Shown here piece by piece: positions 23,187 to 34,187 of a DNA stretch of 64,000 nt. Below the pieces are notes generated by a model. It was not told the origin of the DNA. It was given only the letters and a program-made list of their open reading frames with translations, and ran no database searches. Source of the stretch: Raphanus sativus (Eukaryota > Streptophyta > Magnoliopsida > Brassicales > Brassicaceae); contig NC_079514.1 of assembly GCF_000801105.2 (NCBI RefSeq), positions 7,688,001-7,752,000 on the forward strand, read 5' to 3'. Made by a program: the position numbers and the translations under genes. Each line of letters begins with the position of its first letter. The first letter of the stretch is position 1.

Positions 23187-25352
23187 GGCTTGGAACGGAG
23201 AGCTGAGATCTTAGATCTGACGGTGGCTTAGACTCTACTTCAAGATAGAGAGAGATGGGTGGTGGTAAGTGTAGCCTTTTATATAAACACAGACTCAAAC
23301 CATATTCAACTAATGGCAGCACGACACGCGTATGGTTTTATCGAAAACTCTGTCAATCTCTTTTTGTTGTCTGTATTATTTTCTTGGTTTTATTTTTAAA
23401 AAGAAAAAAATGGTGAAGGTACAATAATGCATCACTGAAGAAAACCTTTTCACATCACTAACTTTCATAGTTGCCATTTATTGACCTGACCTATTTTTCA
23501 TTCTTATTTTTCTTTTTAGTTTTATTACATTAATTCACATGAAAAGTTTAAATGAACTATTTAAAGCACCAGTCGGCGGCTATTTCATTTAATATATTAG
23601 TATTATCAGACTGAAATTCTTAAATTAAAGTACATATACAATTTTATTGTTATTTGTATTATTTTATTTTATAAGAATCTTATTAAGAATCTTGTCAGCT
23701 ATTTCATTTGAAATATTACTAGATTGACAATAACCCATTTTTTGTTAATTAGTGTATGTATTGCCATGTCGGTGTTCTCATTCTTTTTTTGACTGAACGG
23801 TGTTCTCATTCTGCCTCCGGTGAAACTCTCTTTGTCTCCTTTTCTCTCTTATTTTTATTTTGTGGAGATTTGCTGTATAAAAATGGTAGAGAATCTCTGT
23901 AAATGTTAGTTCAACTCCAGTTCTAGTAGTTTAACCACTCCAACTTCTACATTATAGTATATCACTAAGAAACAAATAGAACAATCATCATCACCAATTG
24001 ATCATACCTAAGAAGAAAATAGAAAGAAGGAAAACAACAAAAAACAAAGGAGCTGGAAGATTCGTCACATGCGGATTTAGTTGGTAACTAACAAATGTGC
24101 CTTTTGTTTTGTCTTTCAAAAAAGCTAAACTGAAAAAGACACTTAAGAATTATGATAATTATTAAATAGATGGGGGAGCAGATGGCAAATATCGAAAGGA
24201 GAACCTCTTATTTGAATCTTTATCTTCTTATCTCTATAACCCAGTGGGCCGTTTCACGTTCTTCTTCAGACAATAGTTTATCTTTAAATACTCATCTTAT
24301 TTTGAAGTTTGTCCAGCACTGTTATGAGCAAATGGTCGGATATGTTCATTAGTCTTAGTCGGTATTCTTTCATGAAGACAATAAGCTTTTTAACAATCTG
24401 ACTTTTGGTTCATATTTTAATTCCACAGATGCACATAAACACACACACATAATTGCTTTTAATGTAACAATCATGTCAAGGTTTGCCTTAAACCGTTTAG
24501 GAGCTTTCATGTCCCCCACAAAATTACATCATCAGATCATTGATAATTTTGTGTGAAATTATTAGCTAAGATGTCTGATCTCTTGAATGATGATTTTTTT
24601 TTCATTCTTTAATCTGAAAACGAAGCTTACGTTAAGATTTAAAACACTGTGCTTTCATACTATGTATGAAAAACTGGTGGAAATGTCTTTCACAGTAAAC
24701 AAGCTCCGATACTCGTAGCATCATTAATATGGGCTAAGTATCATAGTATGTAAGAAGAAACTGGTCTGGTACATGTGCTACGTTATAATTTATACTAAAC
24801 AAGCTCCAAATCCAATATCTAGAAAATATAATTATTACCCTACAAAGCGATTATTCACAGGAAATAGAAAACGAGATATGTCAAAACATTTGAATATCTT
24901 ACCACATCGTATTGGTAACGATACATATCACTGTAACGTCCAAAAATTGGAAAGAAAAAGTACACGTAAAGACTAAAGGTCAGTTTATATATGATGATAT
25001 ATAATCATATCTAAAATGTGACGTGTTTTGACTTTTTAAATAAGTAGAAAACTAATTTAGCGATTGAGTTCACATTGTTGTCACATGCATGGTGGAGAAT
25101 AGGGATATTGTTAAGGCCTTAAGGGTTTAACAATAGTGTTGTATTCCAACTAAAGATCATGCCAATCAAAACTGTGGTCCTCTCTAAGTACCAAAGTGGC
25201 TATGCTATTGTTAGTTATGACGCACCTCACGATTGGTCTTTTAAGTAAACTTTTGAAACTTGCATCTCTGTTTCTTCAATTGTGCTGGTGCCTATATAAA
25301 CATATCTGCATTTGAAATTATTATCTCTGTCTCTTTAAGTACAACTGTTATA
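23187..25352. other. Intergenic, AT-rich
   Basis: HIPP promoter up to about 23.5 kb with a (CT)n-rich leader, then gene-free DNA with the scar at 23770-23812. No other element recognised. The 5' exons of OPT3 should lie upstream of 25353 but nothing recognisable remains. Confidence 0.45.
23770..23812. repeat. 15-bp direct repeat around a short T-run (retroposition-like scar)
   Basis: CGGTGTTCTCATTCT occurs at 23770-23784 and 23798-23812. Only 13 bases, T6 then GACTGAA, separate them; on the minus strand this is TTCAGTC followed by A6. Confidence 0.6.
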
Positions 25353-25499
25353 TATGTACTCTCTGCAGCGCTGGACGCATCATGGACTGCATTCATGGGG
25401 GTGCTCCTGCTCTTCTCCTTGTAGAATGCTGGACACGGAAGTAGACCACTGCCCTCCACAGGTCATGGAACCAGAGGCAAAGGCTGTCCCATTTTCTAA
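25353..25499 (+). pseudogene. OPT3 oligopeptide/iron transporter relic (C-terminal end)
   Basis: The segment reads YVLSAALDA, then TAFMGVLLLFSL, a stop (TAG where a glutamine codon is expected), NAGH, TEVDHCP in another frame and finally GKGCPIF followed by TAA. These are the last membrane segment and C terminus of OPT3-type oligopeptide transporters, with at least two frame changes and lost codons. It lies between the HIPP gene and KIN-beta2, the position of At4g16370 (OPT3) between At4g16360 and At4g16380. Clearly non-functional and not part of any open frame. Confidence 0.85.
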
Positions 25500-25943
25500 A
25501 CTCAGGAACTCTTTTTATTAGATTCAATCGTATAAACAAGTTCTTCTTTTTCTTTTGTTGCTTCTTTCTGTACAGCCTTTTATACTTGCTAGAAATAAAA
25601 TTGAGATAATGAGGCTACTAATTTGAGAAGGCATGTCATCTTTTGTTTTTTTCACCCGTTATATTTGTGGTCTGCAGATATAATCATCATCTGTCACAGT
25701 CACACATGACTTAAGCTAGATTTAAAAGCCAAACAATAATATAGTAAGACTAGCAGGTGTGAGACAACTGTTGTGAAAACTTGAAAGCCAAACAAACCAA
25801 AACCCAAAAAAAAGAAGAGAGATTTGTCGGCCTTACAACAATAACTTTGCTAGCAATTACCAATCTCTCACCCATTCTCCATGAGTTAACTTTTAAAAAC
25901 ACCAAACTTAGATAAGAGAATGTAAATTAGATGAATTTGCATA

Positions 25944-27061
25944 TCACCTCTGGAGGGACTTGTAGAGCACCACAGTTACATACTTGGCCAAAAAGCGGTT
26001 AGTGGAACCAAGGGCAACCACAGAAGGACCGCTCTTGCCCTTCTGCATGTAGAGATGATTGAGAATGACATGCTGAGGTCTCGGCAGCGGCGGCGAGGGA
26101 CCGTCAGGGTTGTTGCCTGGCGGGAGGTTGAGCAGAGTCATCTGCAAGTGAGGCGGAACGAGAGGCGGTTCTTTGGAGTAGTCCTCAGCTCCCAGAAGCA
26201 AGCTGCTGTAACTAGCCTCTGGAGATTGCGGAGGCTCGAACCCTGATATGCTTTGAATGTCTTCAGGAACATAGTCCTGCACCAAACCAAAGTATAAAGA
26301 TCTCTTCTGCATTCCCTAAAACAACTCAATAGGAAGGTATGGTTAACCTGGAGGTCCAAGAGGTTGAAAGTGTTGCCAGCGTCATCACGAGCAAAAGGGA
26401 GCTCAGGGGCGTGCATCCACTGACCATCGACGATGAACCTGTACTCATAGACACCTGAAGGAAGCACTTTCATTATAGTAAAGTCTTTACCAGATCTCTG
26501 CAGCCGACTTCTGAACAAAGAAACAAGAATGAGAGAGATTATTACTTGTTAGAAATAAATGATTTATAACAAAAAAAAATGAATTAATTAATAAAAAAAA
26601 AGGTAAGACCTTGACTTCCAATTATCCAAGATCCTTCAACAGAGATGTCTTTGCCGCCGTGGCACCAAGTGATCATAGTGGGGATCCCTTGCTCGTTGGG
26701 AGCCTCTTCGTAAGGAGGCGATTGCTGCATCCAGGAAGGGTTTGGGATGTGGATTTCGTCTGGTCTTTGCAGAGGAATCACCGGTACCTTTTTTTATTTA
26801 TTTATTTATTTTTCAGATCTTTTTTTGATTCCATCCAAAAGTTTGAATCTGAGGGGAGAGAGAGGAGAGAACCTGAGGAGCGAACATGAGAGGAGATTGA
26901 GTGGCGCGAGGGCTGTGAGGAGGAGATTGATGACCACCCATGGGTGCTGCAAAGTCGGAAGCTTGATGATGATGAGAGCTGCTAATCTCAGTTGCAGCGT
27001 TGTCGTCGTTCTGGTGGTGGTTACTATTCGCTTCTTCTTCTCTCCCGTTCACGTTTCCCAT
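25944..27061 (-). CDS. KINB2: SnRK1 beta-type regulatory subunit (KIN-beta2-like), one frame break
   Basis: Four exons: 26873-27061, 26610-26787, 26348-26510, 25944-26276; about 287 residues expected. N-terminal [10 protein letters not shown] carries a myristoylation glycine. The AMPK-type carbohydrate-binding module spans [38 protein letters not shown] and [17 protein letters not shown]. The C-terminal ASC domain ends [20 protein letters not shown]. It scaffolds the SnRK1 energy-sensing kinase at membranes or nucleus. In exon 2, near 26626, the sequence gives GSWIIG where the family has GSWDNW: one G is missing from a G-run, shifting frame until the exon end. This is either a sequencing error or a lesion. 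Everything else is intact and the position fits At4g16360. Confidence 0.9.
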
Positions 27062-28472
27062 ATCACACACACACAACACACACAACCAAAAAAAGAACAA
27101 AAAAAATATCTATCTGTGACCTTTTATTAATAAAAAGTTTTACTCTCTCTTATTAACCGGATCTCTCATCAGAATTTTTAGGACATAGTATTTGATTATA
27201 AAGACAGGACCGGACCCCCTCTCACTGGTTTTTTTTTTAAAGATTCGTGCTTTTCGTACAAAACTTGATCGAAACTTTAGTTGGGACGGAGAATTTGATG
27301 TGAGGGGGAACACACAGTAAAAAGCGTCCTTACATCACACAGACACAAGTAAAAACCTTTTTTTTTTATAATCGAACAACCTTTTGTTGTTTACACTCTC
27401 TTCCTTCTTCCCCCCACTCTTCCTTCTCTTTTACTTTTATTGGTTCTGTTTATTGCAATTTGTCACCCCTTTACTTTTAATTTTGTTACTAATTTCCCCC
27501 CACATTTGATCTCACTCAAATCGATCGATCCTTTATTGCAACTTTGAACCGATTTCAATTTAGTACTCAGATGATGAAAACCATAATAATAATTAAAGCA
27601 TACATAGCCTTGGGACTTGGGACTTGGGCACTTGTCCTCTAACTAACCCAAACAAATCACCTTTTACAACTTAAAAGGCTGAAAGGTGGGCTTATTTGAT
27701 GGTACAGAAGGCCGTGCCTTTTGGGCCATTCATAAACCGACAGTTTGGACAAACTCTAAACACACAACTTCGGTCAACTCCCCCCTTTTGTGACTGAACT
27801 TACAGAATAATGTTGGAGAAGAAAATGGAAGTCATATGAGTTTGTTTTTTTTTGCCTGATTGAGTAACGGCCTCCGCTTCTATTTACCTGGAGACGATGA
27901 GGAGCTACGAAGAGAGATTAGTAACATATTATATGGATCACGTACAAGAAAATGGCTATAGCTGTAACTTAGGCCAAGAAGTGGATTAGCCAATGGTATA
28001 GCTTCTCCGACTAAACTCATAAAAACATTTAGAGACTACAGTGCGAATACCAAAACCCCTAAGATCGCAACTGAATTAATGATATAAATCCATACTAAAC
28101 GTGATCCTTTCTCAAATGTAAATGCAAATACATAATTTATATAAAAAAATGGTAAGCTCAATGGAAATACTAAAAACAATCTGCATGAGTTGAAAAACAA
28201 GTATCATCTGAGGGAATAACTAATGAAAGACACATCCACTTGATGTAAAACCCTGATCAGAAACTCCTCAGAACATTGCCCGCAGGTAAAGGAGAGAAGA
28301 TGCTTCACCCATACCTTGCAATATTGCAGGACCAAGATGTAAGAAAATATAAAAATATCCCTAAGTCAAAACATATATATGATATACTCAATGGAAAGAA
28401 ACACACATTAGAAGTGACAAAAACTTAATCGCTCTGGAACCACATCATCATCTGTTATTCTATATGATCGGA
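27062..28472. other. Promoter of KIN-beta2 and intergenic DNA
   Basis: An (AC)n-rich leader lies next to the KIN-beta2 start. A phrase GGGACTTGGGACTTGGGCACTTG near 27610-27632 is a micro-repeat. No coding sequence, no trace of a CBL6 gene. Confidence 0.45.
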
Positions 28473-29256
28473 TCAATAGTACAATCCAAGAGCTTTCAGT
28501 CTTTTTCTAAACAGTCGTTCTCGTATTCTTCTAATCTTCTTCTTCTTCTTAGTTTCCTGCAAATTAAGAAAAATGAAAAAAAGTAAACTGGGACTGCTCA
28601 TTAACAAGTAGAGTTGAAGCTCTGCACAATCAAAGGAAACTGACTTTTTCCTCTACTCGGAGCAAAAGCAAACGCTCTATCTACTTAGACGAATTTTGGG
28701 AGTAAAGGTAAACTCAAACAGACCTGTACGGTACCAGGAGCGTCTTCTTCTTCTTCTTCTTCTTCATCATCATCATCCGATTTATAGACCTCGTCATGAT
28801 CTTGGTCTTGTGCTCTGCTTTGCGGCATATTATTAGTAGTCATCTTCGATATCCATGGAGGTATGGCTGGTGCAATATAATCTCCACCTTTTCTAGGTAT
28901 AACATCTTCTTTTTCTTCCTCAACCTAAACCCAACCCAATGCGTAAGAAGACCAATCAAAGAGGATCGATCGTTTTCTAATAACATTTGAATTTCTAATT
29001 TCTAATTAGAGAAAAAACAAAAACAAAAAAAAACAAACGATTATGAGCCAGAATGAATGAATGATTAGGAGGTTACCTTCTTCTTCATCTGCGCTTCAAG
29101 CCTTCTGGCTCGTTGAGAAGCTTCAACGGCTCGGCGTTGCCTTAACGCAGCATCCTTGTCTTTCCTCTCTCGTTCGAGTTTCAGCTTCCCACTTTCCTTG
29201 CTCTCTCTGTGTTCCTTCTCGAGCTTCTCCCTTGCCGATCTAAACACGGAATCCAT
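28473..29256 (-). CDS. Highly charged coiled-coil protein, unknown function
   Basis: Three exons (29077-29256, 28724-28924, 28473-28556) give 154 residues. Exon 1 is a long charged helix: SAREKLEKEHRESKESGKLK, then ALRQRRAVEASQRARRLEAQ. Exon 2 contains RKGGDYIAPAIPPWISK and an acidic run DDDDEEEEEEE. Exon 3 is basic: KKKKKIRRIRERLFRKRLKA. Alternating acidic and basic blocks suggest a nuclear or nucleolar protein, but I do not recognise the family. All three splice junctions are phase 0 and canonical. The 5' leader carries a retroposition-like scar, and the promoter lies in a block duplicated upstream of the HSP20-like gene. Confidence 0.7.
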
Positions 29257-29276
29257 CTCTCTCTCTCCCTCAATTC

Positions 29277-29321
29277 GTACGTAAATCTTTTTTTTTTTTT
29301 TTGAACACAAGTACGTAAATC
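29277..29321. repeat. 11-bp direct repeat around a T-run in a 5' leader (retroposition-like scar)
   Basis: GTACGTAAATC at 29277-29287 and 29311-29321 flank T15 and GAACACAA. On the minus strand, which is the sense strand of the adjacent gene, it reads TTGTGTTC followed by poly(A), 20-60 bases upstream of the ATG. Confidence 0.55.
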
Positions 29322-29430
29322 AATCTCTCTTTTAAGGTTAGGTTTTGCTTCACGGCTATATATATCTCTTGGGGTTTTCAATATCTGGGCCTCTCTTGAA
29401 GCCTTTCACGGCCTGTTACAATTCTTATAA

Positions 29431-30073
29431 CCCATATGAAACCATGAAGAACTTGCCTTTGATCTGCTACTAAAGGTTTCTTTCTTCTAATCAGTGCATC
29501 TTTTTTATTGTTTTGGGATTTTTATTGGTCACACCAAAGCTGGCGTGGTATTTTAGGATGTTTTCCTATCTAATGCACAACTGATTTATGTCCATGCCCA
29601 AAATCAATTAATTCATTATGTAAGGTATAAAGTTTGTCTTTTAGCCTTTGTTGTTTATCCAAATAAGTTATTACCATTCGCAGTGCTGTCAATAATTTAA
29701 GTTTTTTTTCTGAAAATGGATCATCACTTGGCCAGTCTGGGCTTGGACTTTGGCCTAAGTGGTTTACATGGTGGATCGTAACGGATGATTGGTTCACCTC
29801 TGACATTAGTCGGAAGGTATTCCAAACTCGGGTTATACAGTGTGATAATCAGTACACTCTGTAGCACTAAGTGTGTTTTTCCCGAGGCCGAACAGATCAG
29901 CCGATAGAATTTATAAAAAAAAGCAATTATAGAGAATATTTCAAAAAGTTATATATTTTTCTATTTGGATCATATATATTCATGCAATTCGCACATTCCC
30001 TTTATATCTCATATATAAAAATCCGAGTTATTCACACGTAAGAGACGTATGCTGCGACACAAAATCTCTTGTA
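29431..30073. repeat. Dispersed intergenic block, copy A
   Basis: Shares long phrases with 32437-33352, for example CTTGCCTTTGATCTG, AGGTTTCTTTCTTCT, GTCTTTTAGCCTTTGTTGTT and TTATATCTCAT. No convincing coding frame: the open stretch at 29570-29806 lies inside the shared repeat and its frame is not conserved in copy B. It begins 175 bp upstream of the charged-protein gene. Confidence 0.7.
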
Positions 30074-31132
30074 TTTCCCACTCCTTGTCTTCAATACTTC
30101 TCCCATTGATAATTAAAAAAATAGAACCTCAGTCTTTTACAGTTGAATACCTGCTTTTGACTACCAATACCAGAGTTAGAATTGAGTGTCAGGCAGAGAC
30201 TTAAAGGGTGTTATTTTTGGTGAGTGTGTATGTAATAACGTCAAACAACACACTATTTGTGCTAGAGACTTGTTTTTCAGAACCATCGTTAGGATAACCA
30301 GGTATCAGTTTATTTCAGCATTGGATTAGAGACATGTTTTTTGGTAGATGAAATCCCATTGGCTCTAGCTTGAATAAGCACACACCAAACGTATAGTCAT
30401 CAGGAAGAAGAGTACTCTAAAGCTGTAACTGGAAGTTAATAAAATGAATAAGTAGAATTAAATGAATGATAATTAGTGGAATCCAATGGAATGAACTCAA
30501 TATTCCATTCATTCCAAAACTATTATTAAGTGGAATTATTTTTCAAAAGAATGTTGATATTTTTTCTAGAACGGAAATGAATAATATGGAAAGAGATGGA
30601 ATGTTCATTCATTTTGTTAATTGCAACTGGTGAATATTTTGTGGAATAAAAAAAAATCAAGCATTCAGGTAGTTTCTATTCCAAAAAAAAGTATATTCCA
30701 AATAAATTATTTTGTGAAATGCATGCAGACGATAATTAAATCACAAGGATGACCCAAAAAAGGATGGAAGGAGATGTCATGAAAAGAGATGTATGTAAGT
30801 CTCTTCTGGTCATTTGTCCATGTATGTCAGCAGATAGAAAAGTTGAAAGGATGCGTGGTGAGTTTATTGGTGTAATCTAATATTATTTGCTTCATGCTCA
30901 AAGAATTACTTGCCCTCAAAATTTCAGTGTATTCGTTGCAAAATTATATTTTGTAAATATTATCTGCAGTTTCATAGACACATCGGGGAATGATAGTTAA
31001 TTATAAGGGTCATAAATTATTATTATTATTTTTTCAATTATTATTTATTACGATATATATGCGTCTTTGTAACGTAACATAATCCCGAGATCTTCTGTGG
31101 AATATGGAACTAAAAACAGAAACGTAGTTTCA
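30074..31132. other. Intergenic, AT-rich with ATTCCATTC motifs
   Basis: 30430-30700 contains repeated ATTCCATTC/GAATGGAAT-like words in both orientations, suggesting an old non-autonomous element, but no clean ends were found. No coding sequence. Confidence 0.35.
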
Positions 31133-32116
31133 TCAAGTTGGACGGATGATGAGGCGCATCACACCGTTCACAACTTTACGCTCCACCCTAGGGGAGGGAT
31201 CTGTGCCAAGAGGATAGGAGAGCAGAGCTGCGTCAGCAGAGTATTCCCGACTACTTGAGTCGTGGCTAATGGCAGGAGCTTCACCAGTCACAGTCACTCT
31301 CCCATTTTCGACGTAGGCATTAAACTTATCTTGTGGAACGCCAGGCATGTCTAAACGCACGTATAAGCTGCCGTCTGGGAGGCGCTTGTACTCATAAGCC
31401 GTTTCCGGACCTGCTCCACAAGAACAAGTATTCCGCCGTACACTGAATAATTTTAATAAAATTAATTACCATTGTAATAAAAAAATATTTTAATAAAAAT
31501 TACCCTTGGCCTTGGGTTCGGCACTGACAGGGCGGCCGTGGGTATCTTTGACCACAGAAACAAATAACATTTAGTTAAGACTTGTAAATGTAAATGTTGA
31601 GATCAAAGAAATGTGAAAAGAGCATATACCTTCACGGGCAGAGCCAACCCCGTTGATGTTGCTGGGGGTCGTGGAGATGAGTAGCCTGAGAACCCCGTCG
31701 GTCACTTGAGTGTTGTGGAATCTCGATATCTCGCAGCAATGGCAGTGGAGACTGATGAAGGTTACGTAGTTGCGGCGAGAGGAGTCGTGTCTGCTACAAG
31801 TTTGCTCCTCGGCTCTGATAATCACACCTTTCTTTGAGTCGTCAATGGCAACAGTAAAGTCATCTTGTCCAATTCCCGGTAAATCAGTCCTCACGAACAT
31901 GCTATTGCTCCCGATCATCTTGCTTTCGGTGAATCCTTTTGGCCCATTTGTCAGAAATGGGTTCCTTTCGATGTCTGCTCAAATCAATATCGAAAAGAAA
32001 AGAATTAATTAACTTACGCAAATGGAGAAAAATGTGGGAGAGAGATTTGAGGTTTTGGTTCAAAAGATAATACCGCTAGATTGGGGCAGAGGAGTAGCAG
32101 GGAGGATGACCGCCAT
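31133..32116 (-). CDS. HSP20-like (alpha-crystallin-type) protein with two ACD-like parts
   Basis: Four exons (32074-32116, 31630-31974, 31504-31545, 31133-31410) give about 235 residues with all junctions in frame. Two related halves are visible. The first contains SNSMFVRTDLPGIGQDDFTV and VTDGVLRLLIS; the second contains GSLYVRLDMPGVPQDKFNAY, NGRVTVTGEAP and VVNGVMRLIIRP. The V-R-x-D-x-P-G and G-V-L/M-R-L phrases are the conserved strands of alpha-crystallin domains. The protein resembles Brassicaceae HSP20-like proteins annotated as 57 kDa-type rather than canonical cytosolic sHSPs, since the GVL motif and N-terminal arm are atypical. Chaperone activity is not certain. Repeated intergenic blocks surround it. 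Confidence 0.75.
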
Positions 32117-32436
32117 GATTCAACGAGAGCTTCTGCATGGTTTGTAAGCCAGGGCTTGTTAGGGTTACGTAAAACTATGAAATATGCAGACTCCAAAGGT
32201 TTTTAGACTATTTTAGATATTACATATATAAACCCATTTTAAACCTATGAAATTTTTACGAAAGATCAAACATTTGCTTGAAAATACTACACAAGTCTGT
32301 TTTCCAAACCTGTGGGACAAAAAAACATTCTGAAAGATTTCAAAGTTTTGAGAGAAATTACTAATTAAACTCATTTGAAAATTTGTGAAAAAAATATTCA
32401 AAAGATATTTGAAAGAAAAAAAGAAGCACAAAATCC

Positions 32437-33352
32437 ACATGAAACCAAGAAGAGAGCTTGCCTTTGATCTGATACTAAAAGGTTTCTTTCTTCTCAGTGT
32501 ATCTTTTTCTCTCTGTGTTTTGGGATTTTTATAGGCGGAAGGTAGAGAAAGTCACTCCAAAGCTTACTTTGACTAAACTGATACGTCAAAAGGAAATCTC
32601 AGCCGTCCATCTGATTCAATTATTGTATGGGCCTATAGTTACCAGAATGTTATGTGTTCGAGCTCAATGGGCCAACAAAATTCAATGTCCCAGGTGCACT
32701 TTCTCGCAAAGAGGCATAGAAAACTCTCTAGTCTCTACATTCAATTAGTCATCGAATGAAAAATCCATAGCTAGTAGAATATTCATGACTATATTCCTAG
32801 GTCGGATTCATATAAGTAACCTCTTGGCCATTAATTGCTATTGTACCCCAAACTAAGTAAAAGATACCTAATGACAACTATTATGGAACGCTGGCATTTA
32901 TACATTGTTGACAATCGACGATAGTTTAGAGATGTTTTCCTATCTAAAGACAAAAACAAAAAAAAAATCCGAGAAATTCAATATGGAAATATCTATAATA
33001 CGCAACTGATGTATGTCCATGCCCTAAATCAATGAATTCATTATGTGAGGAATGAAGTTTGTCTTTTAGCCTTTGTTGTTTATCCAAATATGACTATAAT
33101 TCGTGGTGGTATCAATAAGTTTCTTTTGAAAATAGATCAATATAAGGTAGATCTGATTTCAGAATTGTTGAGAAAGGAGGTAATAGAAGAAATTATATAT
33201 ATATACCTTTTAAAAAGACAAAAAATTCCAAACGTTATACATTTTTCTATTTTGGATCATATACATGCAATTCGCGCATTCCCCTTATATCTCATAAATA
33301 AAAATCTGAATTATTCACTCTTAAGAGATCGTATGCTGCAACACAAAATCTG
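32437..33352. repeat. Dispersed intergenic block, copy B
   Basis: Counterpart of 29431-30073 in the same orientation. It has about 370 extra bases (32560-32930) absent from copy A. It begins 320 bp upstream of the HSP20-like start codon. It ends in TATGCTGCAACACAAAATCT, which copy A has as TATGCTGCGACACAAAATCT. Confidence 0.7.
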
Positions 33353-33417
33353 ATATGAAAGATATATACCTAAAATTTTTGATTTATCAAAACATAAAAA
33401 TGTCATGTACAAAACTA

Positions 33418-33625
33418 TACAGTGAAATCTCTATAAATTAATAATGTTAGGATTACATCAAAACTATAATTTTTTATTAATTTATAAAAATTATTAATTT
33501 ATTGATATATTAATTGAACCAAAAATTCAATTTGAATCTATTAAATTATATTTATTTATAAGATTTAGTGTATATTAATTTATCGAATTTTAATTTAAAA
33601 ATTATACCGTATATTGAGAGGTAAT
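33418..33625. repeat. AT-rich dispersed repeat, relative of the one at 11.8-12.3 kb
   Basis: Carries AATCTCTATAAATTAATAA and several TATTAATTTAT words in both orientations. Probably a non-autonomous element; boundaries uncertain. Confidence 0.35.
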
Positions 33626-33847
33626 TTCGACGATATGTAGCTTTGAAGAGGTTGTGGGTTTCTACGTACGCGGTTACCTTATAAATGTAAGTACTAAACA
33701 TATAGTTTCAGTCAAAAATAAATTATGTGCGTAAGTGTGGATTGCAGAAAATATTATTTTGATCTCTGCGCCATTGACGTAATGTGTACTATGAAATCTA
33801 TAGAAAATAGACGGGTAAACTGAGATATTTTAGAGCCGTACGCTTAA

Positions 33848-34080
33848 TGTGTAATGTACCCCCAAATTAAGAAAAAGATACCTAACGACAACTATTATGA
33901 GACGCTGACATCGATGCATTGTTGACAGACAGACGATTGTTTATGGAGTTTTCCTATCTAGTGAAAATACATTTAAGAAATTCAAATTAATATACACATA
34001 TTTACAATGCACTACTGATGTATATCCATGTCAAAATAGATGAATTCATTCTATGAGAGAGAAAAAAAGTTTGTCTTTCA
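33848..34080. repeat. Dispersed intergenic block, copy C (partial)
   Basis: Matches part of copy B: AAAAGATACCTAACGACAAC here against AAAAGATACCTAATGACAAC at 32861, followed by CATTGTTGACA, TTTTCCTATCTA, TGATGTATATCCATG and GTTTGTCTTTC. Third member of the local duplication. Confidence 0.6.
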
Positions 34081-34187
34081 ATAGGTATACATACAATTTG
34101 GGCATGCGGCATTGAAAGACGAACTTTTGAGAACAATGACACCATTGATAAGGGTGAGAACAATTACATTGGAGGTTTCTTTCCCTA

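Noticed and set aside
29570..29806. 78-codon ORF starting MSEVNQSSVTIHH
   Set aside because: Lies in a duplicated intergenic block and the frame is not kept in the other copies.
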